Shown piece after piece: positions 1 through 7,311 of a stretch of 7,311 nt of DNA (position 1 is the first letter of the stretch; each line of letters opens with the position of its first letter). Made by a program: the position numbers and the translations under genes. This DNA comes from Pseudomonadota bacterium (GTDB lineage Bacteria > Pseudomonadota > Gammaproteobacteria > Enterobacterales > Enterobacteriaceae). The stretch spans positions 1 through 7,311 of the forward strand of contig JAFACP010000382.1 of NCBI GenBank assembly GCA_023425455.1, in the 5' to 3' direction. The notes below the pieces were generated by a model that did not search any database, was not told where the DNA came from, and saw nothing but the letters and a program-made list of their open reading frames with translations.

Positions 1-72
1 AGTGCTTTTGCCGTTACGCACCACGCCTTCAGTAGCGGAGCAGGAAGGACATCTGATGGAAATGGAAGCCAC
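1..72 (-). CDS. insA: IS1 InsA protein, N-terminal fragment (runs off the window)
   Basis: Starting at a GTG at 72-70, the minus strand reads (M)ASISIRCPSC, then SATEGVVRNGKST, and is still open at base 1. This is the N terminus of InsA, the small IS1 protein that binds the inverted repeats, represses the IS1 promoter and supplies the N-terminal part of the InsAB' transposase made by -1 frameshifting. The CPxC pair at residues 8-11 is the first half of its zinc finger; the second CxxC half would lie beyond the window. GTG is also the start used in classic IS1. Nothing in the 24 visible codons suggests decay, but whether the whole gene is intact cannot be judged. Confidence 0.9.
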   Translation of the reverse strand, partial: MASISIRCPSCSATEGVVRNGKST

Positions 73-127
73 GCAAGCACCTTAAAATCACCATCATACA
101 CTAAATCAGTAAGTTGGCAGCATTACC
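1..127 (-). mobile_element. IS1-family insertion sequence, left end (truncated by window edge)
   Basis: Read on the minus strand, the element begins at base 127 with GGTAATGCTGCCAACTTAC, the IS1 left inverted repeat (classic IS1 has GGTGATGCTGCC), and continues through the familiar TGATTTAGTGTATGATGG stretch, which carries the IS1 promoter. The insA start codon sits 56 bases from the tip, the same spacing as in IS1. Several bases differ from the classic IS1 sequence as I recall it, so this is a diverged IS1 isoform. Only the insA-proximal end is visible; the rest of insA, insB and the right repeat lie beyond base 1. IS1 usually duplicates about 9 bp of target, so the bases just outside (aaatagaca, 128-136) should recur at the unseen end if the copy is intact. 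Transposition here would be driven by the InsAB' frameshift product. Confidence 0.93.
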
Positions 128-427
128 AAATAGACAAGCCGAGTTAAATCAAGATCAAGCTTTTATTGATCAAGAGTGTATTACCTTAAAGGTGATCCTT
201 CAACCTTCTGTAGCATTTGACATGCCTTGAAGCGGTGCGTAAAACATTTTGAAGAGGCGAAAATTGCCATGTACCACTACACATACTAAATTTTCGCTTC
301 GTGTAGAGCTTCTGGTTACGTTTGAGTGGGTGCTAAATTTACTTTTTTCCGTCGGCCTTAACAGGCGATTGACGGCATTTATACGACACCCGAATGTATC
401 AACAAAAAGCTTCACCAAGGCTGGTTG
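128..427. other. Unassigned A+T-rich accessory stretch
   Basis: About 300 bases between the IS1 tip and the end of the next reading frame. Short open frames exist on both strands (for example 249-434 plus and 200-418 minus), but neither has a good ribosome binding site or a recognisable family motif, and they overlap each other. I treat neither as a gene. The only clear structure is the hairpin at 254-300. Base composition and lack of coding signal fit degraded phage or island DNA, or an end of another mobile element that I do not recognise. Confidence 0.5.
254..300. repeat. Long inverted repeat / hairpin in accessory DNA
   Basis: Bases 254-265 (gaggcgaaaatt) pair with 289-300 (aattttcgcttc) over 12 positions with a single G-T wobble. 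Inside, 269-272 (atgt) pairs with 281-284 (acat), leaving an 8-base loop and a small internal loop (3 and 4 bases). Neither strand is followed by a clean T-run, so it is not an obvious intrinsic terminator. It could be an operator, a recombination or replication structure of the lost element, or the end of a small mobile unit. Function unknown. Confidence 0.45.
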
Positions 428-715
428 TCAGTAAATTGCATCAATAACGGGGATAGAGAGGCTTGTCAGCCGTCGGCCACCCACCACACTGTATTGCGAA
501 GTCAATGAAGCGGCATTTCTCCCCCTCCCGGCACGAACCAGATTACCGTTGCGTATAAGTCCAACCCATTTCAGGTAATCCCAGCCGGTGTAGACCTCAC
601 TGTTATAGCCATAGCGGCCAAGCAGAATCATGCGAACGCCGATGTCGATATTCCCCCATGACGGCGCGTAAGTCTGGTTACGGTAGACAAACGGCCTGCG
701 CTTGGTGGAGAACAC
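428..715 (-). CDS. Unrecognised 95-aa reading frame, possible phage protein C-terminal piece
   Basis: The frame is open from a stop at 766-764 down to a TGA at 430-428. A GTG at 715-713 is preceded, seven bases upstream, by AAAAGGGG (730-723), a passable ribosome binding sequence, giving 95 residues. The product is rich in Tyr, Trp, Arg and Gly, with a central GRYGYNSEVYTGWDYLKWVG (residues about 33-52) and a hydrophobic end, LTSLSIPVIDAIY. It has no signal peptide, membrane helix or Cys/His cluster. The conserved-looking aromatic and glycine pattern with a beta-rich C terminus is reminiscent of the tips of phage tail or fibre proteins, but that is only an impression. The neighbouring integrase remnant makes a phage origin plausible. 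It reads away from icd and from the integrase remnant. It may be a truncated end of a larger gene or a small complete one. Confidence 0.4.
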   Translation of the reverse strand: MFSTKRRPFVYRNQTYAPSWGNIDIGVRMILLGRYGYNSEVYTGWDYLKWVGLIRNGNLVRAGRGRNAASLTSQYSVVGGRRLTSLSIPVIDAIY

Positions 716-820
716 GCAAATACCCCTTTTATAATATTCAGGCCTCTTCCCGGAGTTGTGTGTTCACTTTCGCCACTCGACATCTCAGGCAACCAGAGGA
801 GACAGCGTTTCATCAAGTAG

Positions 821-985
821 GAAAAGGGAACTGCACCTACATTTCATGAACAACATTCGCTTTCCGAAAGATTGTATGAGGTTCAGGGGATTGATACGCA
901 AAAATTACTCGGCCACAAATCACCTCAGCAGACAGAAAAATATCATGATGACAGGGGAAAAGACTGGACTGTAATCGCCGTTTGA
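821..985 (+). pseudogene. Tyrosine integrase, C-terminal remnant (icd-linked phage or island integrase)
   Basis: Read from 821 in the frame ending with TGA at 983-985, the 54 codons give EKGTAPTFHEQHSLSERLYE and then VQGIDTQKLLGHKSPQQTEK and YHDDRGKDWTVIAV. This is the end of the catalytic domain of lambda-type phage integrases. The HxxR box is at residues 9-12, the LLGH box at 29-32, and the nucleophilic Tyr at residue 41 (941-943) is followed by the usual DDRGK-W tail. The catalytic Arg of HxxR is replaced: the codon at 854-856 is CAT (His) where related integrases have CGT or CGC (Arg), a single G-to-A change that should abolish activity. An in-frame TAG at 818-820 closes the frame upstream, and I cannot find the rest of the protein in any other frame, so the 5' part is deleted or diverged. 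Its position, reading toward the 3' end of icd, is that expected of the integrase of an element inserted at icd. Confidence 0.85.
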
Positions 986-997
986 AAAGGACCTTTT
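985..997. repeat. Short palindrome at the integrase stop codon
   Basis: AAAAGG (985-990) and CCTTTT (992-997) form a perfect inverted repeat around one central base, starting in the integrase stop codon. The loop is too small for a terminator hairpin. It may be a protein-binding half-site pair (integrase or excisionase) or chance in A+T-rich DNA. Confidence 0.25.
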
Positions 998-1005
998 ATA
1001 GCCAG

Positions 1006-1040
1006 TTTTGGGGAAGCATTTTGGGGAAAGTTTTGGGGAA
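1006..1040 (+). repeat. Three direct repeats of TTTTGGGGAA, probable integrase arm-type sites
   Basis: Identical decamers TTTTGGGGAA lie at 1006-1015, 1019-1028 and 1031-1040, with start-to-start spacings of 13 and 12 bases, close to one helical turn or slightly more. They sit between the integrase stop (985) and the icd terminator and gene end. Tyrosine integrases of temperate phages and islands bind short direct repeats of this kind (arm-type sites) flanking the crossover core, so this looks like one arm of the attachment site. The assignment rests on the repeats and on position; no binding data are implied. Confidence 0.55.
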
Positions 1041-1054
1041 GATTTTAGACGGGT

Positions 1055-1085
1055 CAATAAAAACGGGAACCAGCTGGTTCCCGTT
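1055..1085 (-). terminator. Rho-independent terminator of icd
   Basis: Bases 1062-1085 are a perfect 24-base palindrome: AACGGGAACC, the four central bases AGCT, then GGTTCCCGTT. It begins 22 bases past the icd stop codon. On the minus strand the stem is followed by a T-rich run (TTTTTATTG, 1063-1055), giving a strong intrinsic terminator for icd. On the plus strand it is followed by the weaker GTTCTTTA, so it may also stop transcripts coming from the integrase side. Confidence 0.85.
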
Positions 1086-1107
1086 CTTTACTAACCCAAC
1101 GAGTGGA

Positions 1108-2358
1108 TTACATATTCGCGATAATCGCGTCGCCAAACTCTGAACATTTCAGCAGTTTAGCGCCATCCATCAGACGCTCGAAGTCATAGGTCACGGTCTT
1201 GTTGTTGATCGCGCCTTCCATACCTTTAACGATCAGGTCTGCGGCTTCGAACCACTCCATATGACGCAGCATCATCTCGGCAGAGAGAATGATGGAGCCT
1301 GGGTTCACTTTGTCCTGGCCCGCGTATTTCGGTGCAGTACCGTGGGTGGCTTCAAACAGCGCGCACTCGTCACCAATGTTGGCGCCTGGCGCGATACCGA
1401 TACCGCCAACCTGTGCGGCCAGCGCATCAGAGATGTAGTCGCCGTTCAGGTTCATACAGGCGATAACGTCATACTCTGCAGGACGCAGCAGGATCTGCTG
1501 CAGGAACGCATCGGCGATCACGTCTTTGATGATGATCTCTTTGCCGGTGTTCGGGTTCTTAATTTTCTGCCACGGGCCGCCGTCGATCAGCTCACCGCCA
1601 AACTCTTCCGCCGCCAGCTGGTAGCCCCAGTCTTTGAAGGCGCCTTCGGTGAACTTCATGATGTTGCCTTTGTGAACCAGCGTCACAGAGTCACGATCGT
1701 TGGTGATGGCATATTCGATAGCCGCACGTACCAGACGTTTGGTCCCCTCTTCCGAGCACGGCTTAATGCCGATGCCGCAATGTTCAGGGAAGCGAATTTT
1801 CTTCACGCCCATCTCTTCGCGCAGGAATTTAATCACTTTCTCCGCATCAGCTGAGTCCGCTTTCCATTCGATGCCCGCGTAGATGTCTTCTGAGTTTTCG
1901 CGGAAGATGACCATGTCGGTCAGTTCAGGGTGCTTAACCGGGCTTGGGGTGCCCTGGTAGTAACGTACCGGACGCAGACAAACGTACAGATCGAGCTCCT
2001 GACGCAGCGCCACGTTCAGGGAGCGGATGCCGCCGCCTACTGGCGTCGTCAGTGGGCCTTTAATAGCAACGCGGTAGTCGCGGATCAGATCCAGCGTCTC
2101 CGCTGGCAGCCAGACGTCCTGGCCGTAAACCTGGGTAGATTTTTCACCGGTGTAAATTTCCATCCAGGAAATTTTACGCTCGCCTTTGTAGGCTTTCTCA
2201 ACAGCGGCATCAACCACTTTCAGCATCGCAGGCGTAACGTCTACACCAATACCGTCACCTTCGATGAACGGGATAATCGGATTATTTGGAACGTTAATTT
2301 TGCCGTTTTGCAGGGTGATCTTTTTACCTTCCGCCGGAACAACTACTTTGCTTTCCAT
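1108..2358 (-). CDS. icd: Isocitrate dehydrogenase, NADP-dependent
   Basis: Encodes 416 residues, the same length as E. coli Icd. The enzyme oxidatively decarboxylates isocitrate to 2-oxoglutarate in the citric acid cycle, as a cytoplasmic homodimer. All known active-site residues are at their E. coli positions: Ser113 (the AceK phosphorylation site, in [13 protein letters not shown]), Asn115, Arg119, Arg129, Arg153, Tyr160, Lys230, and the metal-binding Asp283, Asp307 and Asp311. His339, Lys344, Tyr345, Asn352, Tyr391 and Arg395 mark NADP rather than NAD specificity. The ATG at 2358 has AAGGAGAGG (2370-2362) just upstream. Ser113 implies control by the AceK kinase/phosphatase at the glyoxylate branch point. 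The 3' end is the attachment site of phage 21 and e14 in E. coli. Here the C terminus (FGDAIIANM) is complete, with an integrase remnant just beyond, so the last codons may have come from the element rather than the original host gene. Confidence 0.98.
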   Translation of the reverse strand: MESKVVVPAEGKKITLQNGKINVPNNPIIPFIEGDGIGVDVTPAMLKVVDAAVEKAYKGERKISWMEIYTGEKSTQVYGQDVWLPAETLDLIRDYRVAIKGPLTTPVGGGIRSLNVALRQELDLYVCLRPVRYYQGTPSPVKHPELTDMVIFRENSEDIYAGIEWKADSADAEKVIKFLREEMGVKKIRFPEHCGIGIKPCSEEGTKRLVRAAIEYAITNDRDSVTLVHKGNIMKFTEGAFKDWGYQLAAEEFGGELIDGGPWQKIKNPNTGKEIIIKDVIADAFLQQILLRPAEYDVIACMNLNGDYISDALAAQVGGIGIAPGANIGDECALFEATHGTAPKYAGQDKVNPGSIILSAEMMLRHMEWFEAADLIVKGMEGAINNKTVTYDFERLMDGAKLLKCSEFGDAIIANM

Positions 2359-2398
2359 TAACCTCTCCTTCGAGCGCTCCTGGTTGTTACTGATCTTA

Positions 2399-2414
2399 TG
2401 TTAATAATTTGTAA
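2399..2414 (-). promoter_or_regulatory. ArcA-like direct repeat upstream of icd (tentative)
   Basis: TGTTA at 2399-2403 and TGTAA at 2410-2414 (plus strand) are two ArcA-type half-sites exactly 11 bases apart, the spacing of ArcA direct repeats; the first extends as GTTAATAAT. They lie 41-56 bases upstream of the icd start. In E. coli icd is repressed by ArcA under low oxygen, so a site here is expected. The sequence is A+T-rich and chance matches are easy. I could not place the icd -10/-35 with confidence. Confidence 0.3.
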
Positions 2415-2448
2415 TGAGCCTTCCGATAGTACCTGATTGTCCGGCGCC

Positions 2449-2477
2449 ATGAAAGGTCTTCGTTATTGGGCTATAAT
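2449..2477 (+). promoter_or_regulatory. Probable rluE promoter, with TATAAT overlapping the conventional start codon
   Basis: A perfect -10 box TATAAT lies at 2472-2477, with ATGAAA (2449-2454, four of six matches to TTGACA) 17 bases upstream. It is the only good promoter-like sequence ahead of the plus-strand gene cluster. If used, transcription would start near 2484, downstream of the ATG at 2476, and translation would have to begin at the ATG at 2506. Confidence 0.5.
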
Positions 2478-3129
2478 GCGGCAATTGATAACGCCTGAAA
2501 ATACCATGAAGAAAACTTCTTTTAGAAATCACCGGGTTGAGCGATTCAGCTCGCGACAAGCCACCAGAAGGCCGCAGGAAAACCAGCCAAAGCGGGTCAT
2601 TTTGTTTAATAAACCCTACGATGTTTTGCCGCAGTTTACCGACGAGGCCGGGCGCAGCACGCTTAAGGACTATATTCCTGTGCAGGGCGTTTACGCCGCA
2701 GGGCGTCTGGATCGCGACAGCGAAGGCTTACTGGTGTTGACCAACGATGGCGCCCTGCAGGCGAAGTTAACGCAGCCGGGTAAACGCACCGGTAAAATTT
2801 ACTTTGTGCAGGTTGAGGGCGAGCCGGACGAGGCGACGCTCAGCAAATTGCGCCAGGGCGTGACCCTCAATGACGGTCCGACGCTTCCCGCCGGTATTGA
2901 GCGCGTCGATGAGCCTGCATGGCTGTGGCCCCGTACCCCGCCGATTCGCGAGCGCAAATCCATTCCGACAAGCTGGCTCAAAATCACCCTTTATGAAGGC
3001 CGTAATCGCCAGGTCCGCCGGATGACGGCCCATGTGGGCTTCCCGACGCTGCGACTGATCCGCTACGCCATGGGCGACTACACCCTTGAGGCGCTGGCAA
3101 ACGGCGAATGGCGCGATATTGCACCGTAA
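2476..3129 (+). CDS. rluE: 23S rRNA pseudouridine(2457) synthase RluE
   Basis: From the ATG at 2476 this gives 217 residues, matching E. coli RluE in length and closely in sequence. RluE is an RsuA/RluB/E/F-type pseudouridine synthase that isomerises U2457 in 23S rRNA. The catalytic Asp is Asp79 in the [10 protein letters not shown] motif (residues 77-86). Other family blocks are [11 protein letters not shown] (41-51), KIYFVQVEG, and the C-terminal [14 protein letters not shown]. The basic N terminus (residues about 12-40) precedes the catalytic domain. Start choice is uncertain: neither the ATG at 2476 nor the one at 2506 (MKKTSFRNH) has a good Shine-Dalgarno, and a TATAAT box overlaps the first. 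I keep the conventional start but think 2506 is quite possible (207 residues). Divergent from icd; nudJ follows after 9 bases. Confidence 0.95.
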   Translation: MRQLITPENTMKKTSFRNHRVERFSSRQATRRPQENQPKRVILFNKPYDVLPQFTDEAGRSTLKDYIPVQGVYAAGRLDRDSEGLLVLTNDGALQAKLTQPGKRTGKIYFVQVEGEPDEATLSKLRQGVTLNDGPTLPAGIERVDEPAWLWPRTPPIRERKSIPTSWLKITLYEGRNRQVRRMTAHVGFPTLRLIRYAMGDYTLEALANGEWRDIAP

Positions 3130-3138
3130 GGAGAAACG

Positions 3139-3615
3139 ATGTTTAAACCTCATGTAACGGTTGCCTGCGTTGTCCATTCGCAGGGGAAATTTCTCGTGGT
3201 GGAAGAGACCATCAATGGCAAAGCCCTGTGGAACCAGCCAGCGGGACATCTTGAAGCCAATGAAACGTTGCTGCAGGCAGCGAAGCGCGAGCTGTGGGAA
3301 GAGACGGGGATCCGCGCCGAGCCTCAGCATTTTATCCGCATGCATCAGTGGATCGCCCCCGATCGCACCCCGTTCTTGCGCTTTTTATTTGCCGTTGAGC
3401 TTAGCGAAATGTGCGCCACTGAACCGCACGACGACGATATTGACCGCTGCCTGTGGGTCACTGCCGGGGAGATCCTGAACGCCACAAACCTGCGTTCGCC
3501 GCTGGTTGCCGAAAGTATCCGCTGCTGGCAGTCCGCCGGTCGCCTGCCGCTTGAGGTCATCGCAGAATTTAACTGGCCGTTTACAGAGGGTGCCAATGGT
3601 GGGGGGGCGTGGTAG
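3139..3615 (+). CDS. nudJ: Nudix hydrolase NudJ (phosphatase, HMP-PP hydrolase)
   Basis: The ATG at 3139 follows AAGGAG (3128-3133), which overlaps the rluE stop codon, so the two genes are probably translated together. The 158-residue product carries a complete Nudix box at residues 36-58 (G, then E, then RELWEETGI), which binds Mg2+ and cleaves pyrophosphate linkages. In E. coli NudJ hydrolyses the thiamin intermediate HMP-PP and releases phosphate from nucleoside di- and triphosphates. The body matches E. coli NudJ closely ([45 protein letters not shown]). The C terminus differs: after FNWPFTEG it reads ANGGGAW, a few residues longer than the E. coli protein (153 residues as I recall). This tail is encoded across a run of seven G (3601-3607), where slippage or a sequencing error would change the end. 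The stop codon lies inside the mnmA -10 box. Confidence 0.95.
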   Translation: MFKPHVTVACVVHSQGKFLVVEETINGKALWNQPAGHLEANETLLQAAKRELWEETGIRAEPQHFIRMHQWIAPDRTPFLRFLFAVELSEMCATEPHDDDIDRCLWVTAGEILNATNLRSPLVAESIRCWQSAGRLPLEVIAEFNWPFTEGANGGGAW

Positions 3616-3618
3616 AAT
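3590..3618 (+). promoter_or_regulatory. Extended -10 promoter for mnmA
   Basis: TAGAAT at 3613-3618 is preceded by TG plus one base (3610-3612), an extended -10 element, with GTGCCA (3590-3595, four of six matches to TTGACA) 17 bases upstream. It lies over the end of nudJ and would start transcription near 3625, about 30 bases before the mnmA ATG. It would allow mnmA, hflD and purB to be expressed separately from rluE and nudJ. Confidence 0.6.
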
Positions 3619-3653
3619 ACGCCGCCTTGAAGTTCAATGTCGTGAGTATTCCA

Positions 3654-4763
3654 ATGTCAGAAAGCCCAAAAAAAGTGATCGTCGGCATGTCCGGCGGTGT
3701 CGACTCCTCCGTTTCCGCCTGGCTGTTGCAACAGCAGGGCTATAAGGTGGAAGGCCTGTTCATGAAGAACTGGGAGGAAGACGATGGTGAGGAATACTGT
3801 ACTGCCGCGGCAGATCTCGCCGACGCGCAGGCTGTCTGTGACAAGCTCGGCATTGAACTGCACACCGTTAACTTTGCCGCAGAATACTGGGACAACGTGT
3901 TCGAACTCTTCCTGGAAGAGTACAAAGCGGGCCGTACCCCAAACCCGGATATTCTGTGCAACAAAGAGATAAAATTCAAAGCCTTCCTCGAGTTCGCTGC
4001 GGAAGACCTGGGCGCAGATTACATCGCGACGGGCCACTACGTGCGCCGTGCCGACGTGGACGGTAAAAGCCAGCTGCTGCGTGGTCTGGACGGTAACAAA
4101 GACCAGAGCTACTTCCTTTATACGCTAAGCCATGAGCAGATCGCCCAAAGCCTGTTCCCGGTTGGCGAACTGGAAAAGCCTGAAGTGCGTAAGATCGCCG
4201 AAGCACTGGATCTGATCACCGCGAAGAAAAAAGACTCTACCGGTATCTGCTTTATCGGCGAGCGTAAATTCCGTGAGTTCCTCGGCCGTTACCTCCCTGC
4301 CCAGCCGGGCAACATTGTTACCGTTGACGGGGACGAGATCGGCCAGCACCAGGGGCTGATGTACCATACTCTCGGCCAGCGTAAAGGCCTCGGCATTGGC
4401 GGCACCAGGGAAGGAAGCGAAGATCCGTGGTACGTTGTCGATAAAGATGTCGAAAACAATATTCTGATTGTCGCCCAGGGCCACGATCATCCGCGTCTGA
4501 TGTCCGTGGGCCTGATCGCCCAGCAACTGCACTGGGTCGACCGCGAACCGTTTACCGGCACCTTGCGCTGCACGGTAAAAACACGCTATCGCCAGACGGA
4601 TATCCCCTGCACCGTTACCGCGCTGGATGACGACCGTATTGAGGTCCATTTCGACGAGCCGGTTGCCGCCGTCACGCCAGGCCAGTCTGCGGTCTTCTAT
4701 CGCGGCGAGATTTGCCTCGGCGGCGGGATCATTGAACAGCGCCTGCCGCTGCCTGCTGTTTAA
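3654..4763 (+). CDS. mnmA: tRNA-specific 2-thiouridylase MnmA
   Basis: The 369-residue product adds sulfur to carbon 2 of the wobble uridine (U34) of tRNA-Lys, tRNA-Glu and tRNA-Gln, taking sulfur from IscS through the TusABCDE relay and using ATP. The PP-loop SGGVDSS is at residues 13-19. The catalytic Asp99 and Cys102 are in NPDILCNKE, and Cys199 in DSTGICFIG (195-203) is the persulfide partner; all three sit at E. coli positions. A C-terminal beta-barrel domain follows (residues about 210-369). The start at 3654 (MSESPKK) matches the E. coli N terminus; the open frame reaches back to 3609 but that part overlaps the promoter. The ribosome binding site is weak (GTGAG, about 3642-3646). The gene lies 38 bases after nudJ and 27 before hflD. 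Confidence 0.97.
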   Translation: MSESPKKVIVGMSGGVDSSVSAWLLQQQGYKVEGLFMKNWEEDDGEEYCTAAADLADAQAVCDKLGIELHTVNFAAEYWDNVFELFLEEYKAGRTPNPDILCNKEIKFKAFLEFAAEDLGADYIATGHYVRRADVDGKSQLLRGLDGNKDQSYFLYTLSHEQIAQSLFPVGELEKPEVRKIAEALDLITAKKKDSTGICFIGERKFREFLGRYLPAQPGNIVTVDGDEIGQHQGLMYHTLGQRKGLGIGGTREGSEDPWYVVDKDVENNILIVAQGHDHPRLMSVGLIAQQLHWVDREPFTGTLRCTVKTRYRQTDIPCTVTALDDDRIEVHFDEPVAAVTPGQSAVFYRGEICLGGGIIEQRLPLPAV

Positions 4764-4790
4764 TCCGATTACACACATAAAGGAGTGCGT

Positions 4791-6810
<2,020 letters not shown>

Positions 6811-6818
6811 TCGCCCTC

Positions 6819-6850
6819 CCCCCTTTCCGCCCGGAAAGGGGGATGCTTTT
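6819..6850 (+). terminator. Terminator after purB
   Basis: CCCCCTTTCC (6819-6828) pairs perfectly with GGAAAGGGGG (6833-6842) around the loop GCCC, giving a 10-base-pair stem that starts 8 bases after the purB stop. Four T follow after a short gap (ATGCTTTT, 6843-6850), so the T-tract is short and displaced. Termination may be incomplete, allowing some read-through into phoP. Confidence 0.75.
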
Positions 6851-6854
6851 CCCC

Positions 6855-6889
6855 GGTTTACCCAATGTTTATACCCACAACAACATAAT
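6855..6889 (+). promoter_or_regulatory. PhoP box and autoregulated phoP promoter
   Basis: GGTTTA (6855-6860) and TGTTTA (6866-6871) form a direct repeat separated by five bases, a full match to the PhoP box (T/G)GTTTA-N5-(T/G)GTTTA. The -10 box CATAAT (6884-6889) begins 12 bases after the repeat, the spacing of directly PhoP-activated promoters that lack a good -35. Transcription should begin near 6897. This is the positive feedback promoter of phoPQ induced by low Mg2+, acid pH or cationic peptides. I did not find a convincing second, constitutive promoter. Confidence 0.9.
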
Positions 6890-6932
6890 CAGCGTTAAAC
6901 TATTCATACCATTTATTTAGGGAGAAAAGATG

Positions 6933-7311
6933 ATGCGCGTACTGGTTGTTGAGGATAATGCATTGCTACGCCACCACCTGAAGGTACAACTTCAGGAGAT
7001 GGGACATCAGGTGGACGATGCCGAAGATGCAAAAGAAGCCGATTATTATCTCAATGAGCACTTACCGAATATCGCGATTGTCGATTTAGGGCTGCCGGAT
7101 GAAGACGGTCTGTCGCTGATCCGTCGCTGGCGCAGCCACGACGTCTCCCTGCCGGTTCTGGTTCTGACCGCCCGCGAAGGCTGGCAGGACAAAGTTGAAG
7201 TTCTCAGCGCCGGCGCTGACGATTACGTCACCAAACCGTTCCATATCGAAGAAGTGGCCGCGCGGATGCAGGCGCTGTTGCGCCGTAACAGCGGGCTGGC
7301 CTCTCAGGTCA
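6933..7311 (+). CDS. phoP: Response regulator PhoP, N-terminal part (runs off the window)
   Basis: The visible 126 codons encode the whole receiver domain of PhoP, partner of the sensor kinase PhoQ. The phosphorylated Asp51 is in [12 protein letters not shown]; acidic residues Glu7 and Asp8, Thr79 and Lys101 (VTKPFH) complete the phosphorylation pocket. The alpha4-beta5-alpha5 dimer face ([20 protein letters not shown]) is present. The winged-helix DNA-binding half and phoQ lie beyond the window. Two adjacent ATGs are possible (6930 and 6933). AGGGAG (6919-6924) is 5 bases before the first and 8 before the second, so I prefer 6933, giving MRVLVVEDN as in E. coli; Salmonella PhoP is annotated with the extra Met. 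The gene is preceded by its own PhoP box. Confidence 0.97.
   Translation, partial: MRVLVVEDNALLRHHLKVQLQEMGHQVDDAEDAKEADYYLNEHLPNIAIVDLGLPDEDGLSLIRRWRSHDVSLPVLVLTAREGWQDKVEVLSAGADDYVTKPFHIEEVAARMQALLRRNSGLASQV

Noticed and set aside
340..376. Inverted repeat CCGTC...GACGG as a terminator
   Set aside because: The stem is only five pairs with a large interrupted loop, and the T-run precedes rather than follows it on the plus strand.
249..434. 61-codon plus-strand frame, overlapping a 72-codon minus-strand frame (200-418)
   Set aside because: Neither has a Shine-Dalgarno or a recognisable domain, and the hairpin at 254-300 lies inside both; not enough to call a gene.
756..974. 72-codon plus-strand frame over the integrase remnant
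   Set aside because: The integrase motifs (LLGHKS, YHDDRGKDW) are read in a different frame, ending at 985; this frame carries none.
128..1100. CRISPR array, tRNA gene or toxin-antitoxin pair in the accessory block
   Set aside because: No regularly spaced repeats of CRISPR length, no cloverleaf with a T-loop motif, and no pair of small overlapping genes were found.
1261..1854. 197-codon open frame on the plus strand
   Set aside because: It lies wholly antisense to icd, whose 416-residue product is unmistakable; the long frame follows from the codon bias of icd.
2449..2462. Cra (FruR) site for icd, TGAAAGGTCTTC-like
   Set aside because: Only the TGAA half-site is good; the spacing and second half do not fit the TGAANCGNTTCA palindrome.

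Overview
The window is a piece of an Enterobacteriaceae chromosome. The order icd, rluE, nudJ, mnmA, hflD, purB, phoP is that of Escherichia coli and its relatives. The proteins are close to, but not identical with, the E. coli K-12 versions as I remember them: PhoP carries [12 protein letters not shown], HflD ends in HC, and NudJ has a longer tail. This suggests Enterobacter, Klebsiella, Leclercia, Citrobacter or a near relative. I cannot name the genus from this sequence alone.

Layout. Bases 1-127 are the left end of an IS1-family insertion sequence, pointing out of the window, with the first 24 codons of insA. Bases 128 to about 1050 are an accessory stretch, visibly richer in A+T than the genes to its right and packed with broken or unrecognised material. 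It holds an unassigned piece with one strong hairpin (128-427), a minus-strand reading frame of unknown function (428-715), the last 54 codons of a lambda-type tyrosine integrase (821-985), and three direct repeats that look like integrase arm-type sites (1006-1040). This abuts the 3' end of icd, the known attachment site of phage 21 and of prophage e14 in E. coli. The best reading is a decayed end of a prophage or island once integrated at icd and later hit by IS1.

From 1050 onwards the sequence is ordinary core genome. icd (isocitrate dehydrogenase) is on the minus strand with its own terminator. On the plus strand, rluE (23S rRNA pseudouridine synthase), nudJ (Nudix hydrolase), mnmA (tRNA 2-thiouridylase), hflD and purB (adenylosuccinate lyase) form a tightly packed cluster. 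An internal promoter lies before mnmA and a hairpin terminator follows purB. phoP, the response regulator of the PhoPQ Mg2+/antimicrobial-peptide system, starts at the right edge behind a textbook autoregulated PhoP-box promoter and is cut by the window end.

Regulation readable from the sequence: a full consensus match to the PurR operator inside purB at codons 62-67; a PhoP box with a 12-base gap to the -10 ahead of phoP; an extended -10 promoter for mnmA that overlaps the nudJ stop codon; a TATAAT box overlapping the conventional rluE start; and a tentative ArcA-like site ahead of icd. I see no new defence or metabolic system. The novelty is in the degraded icd-linked attachment region and the unassigned reading frame within it.
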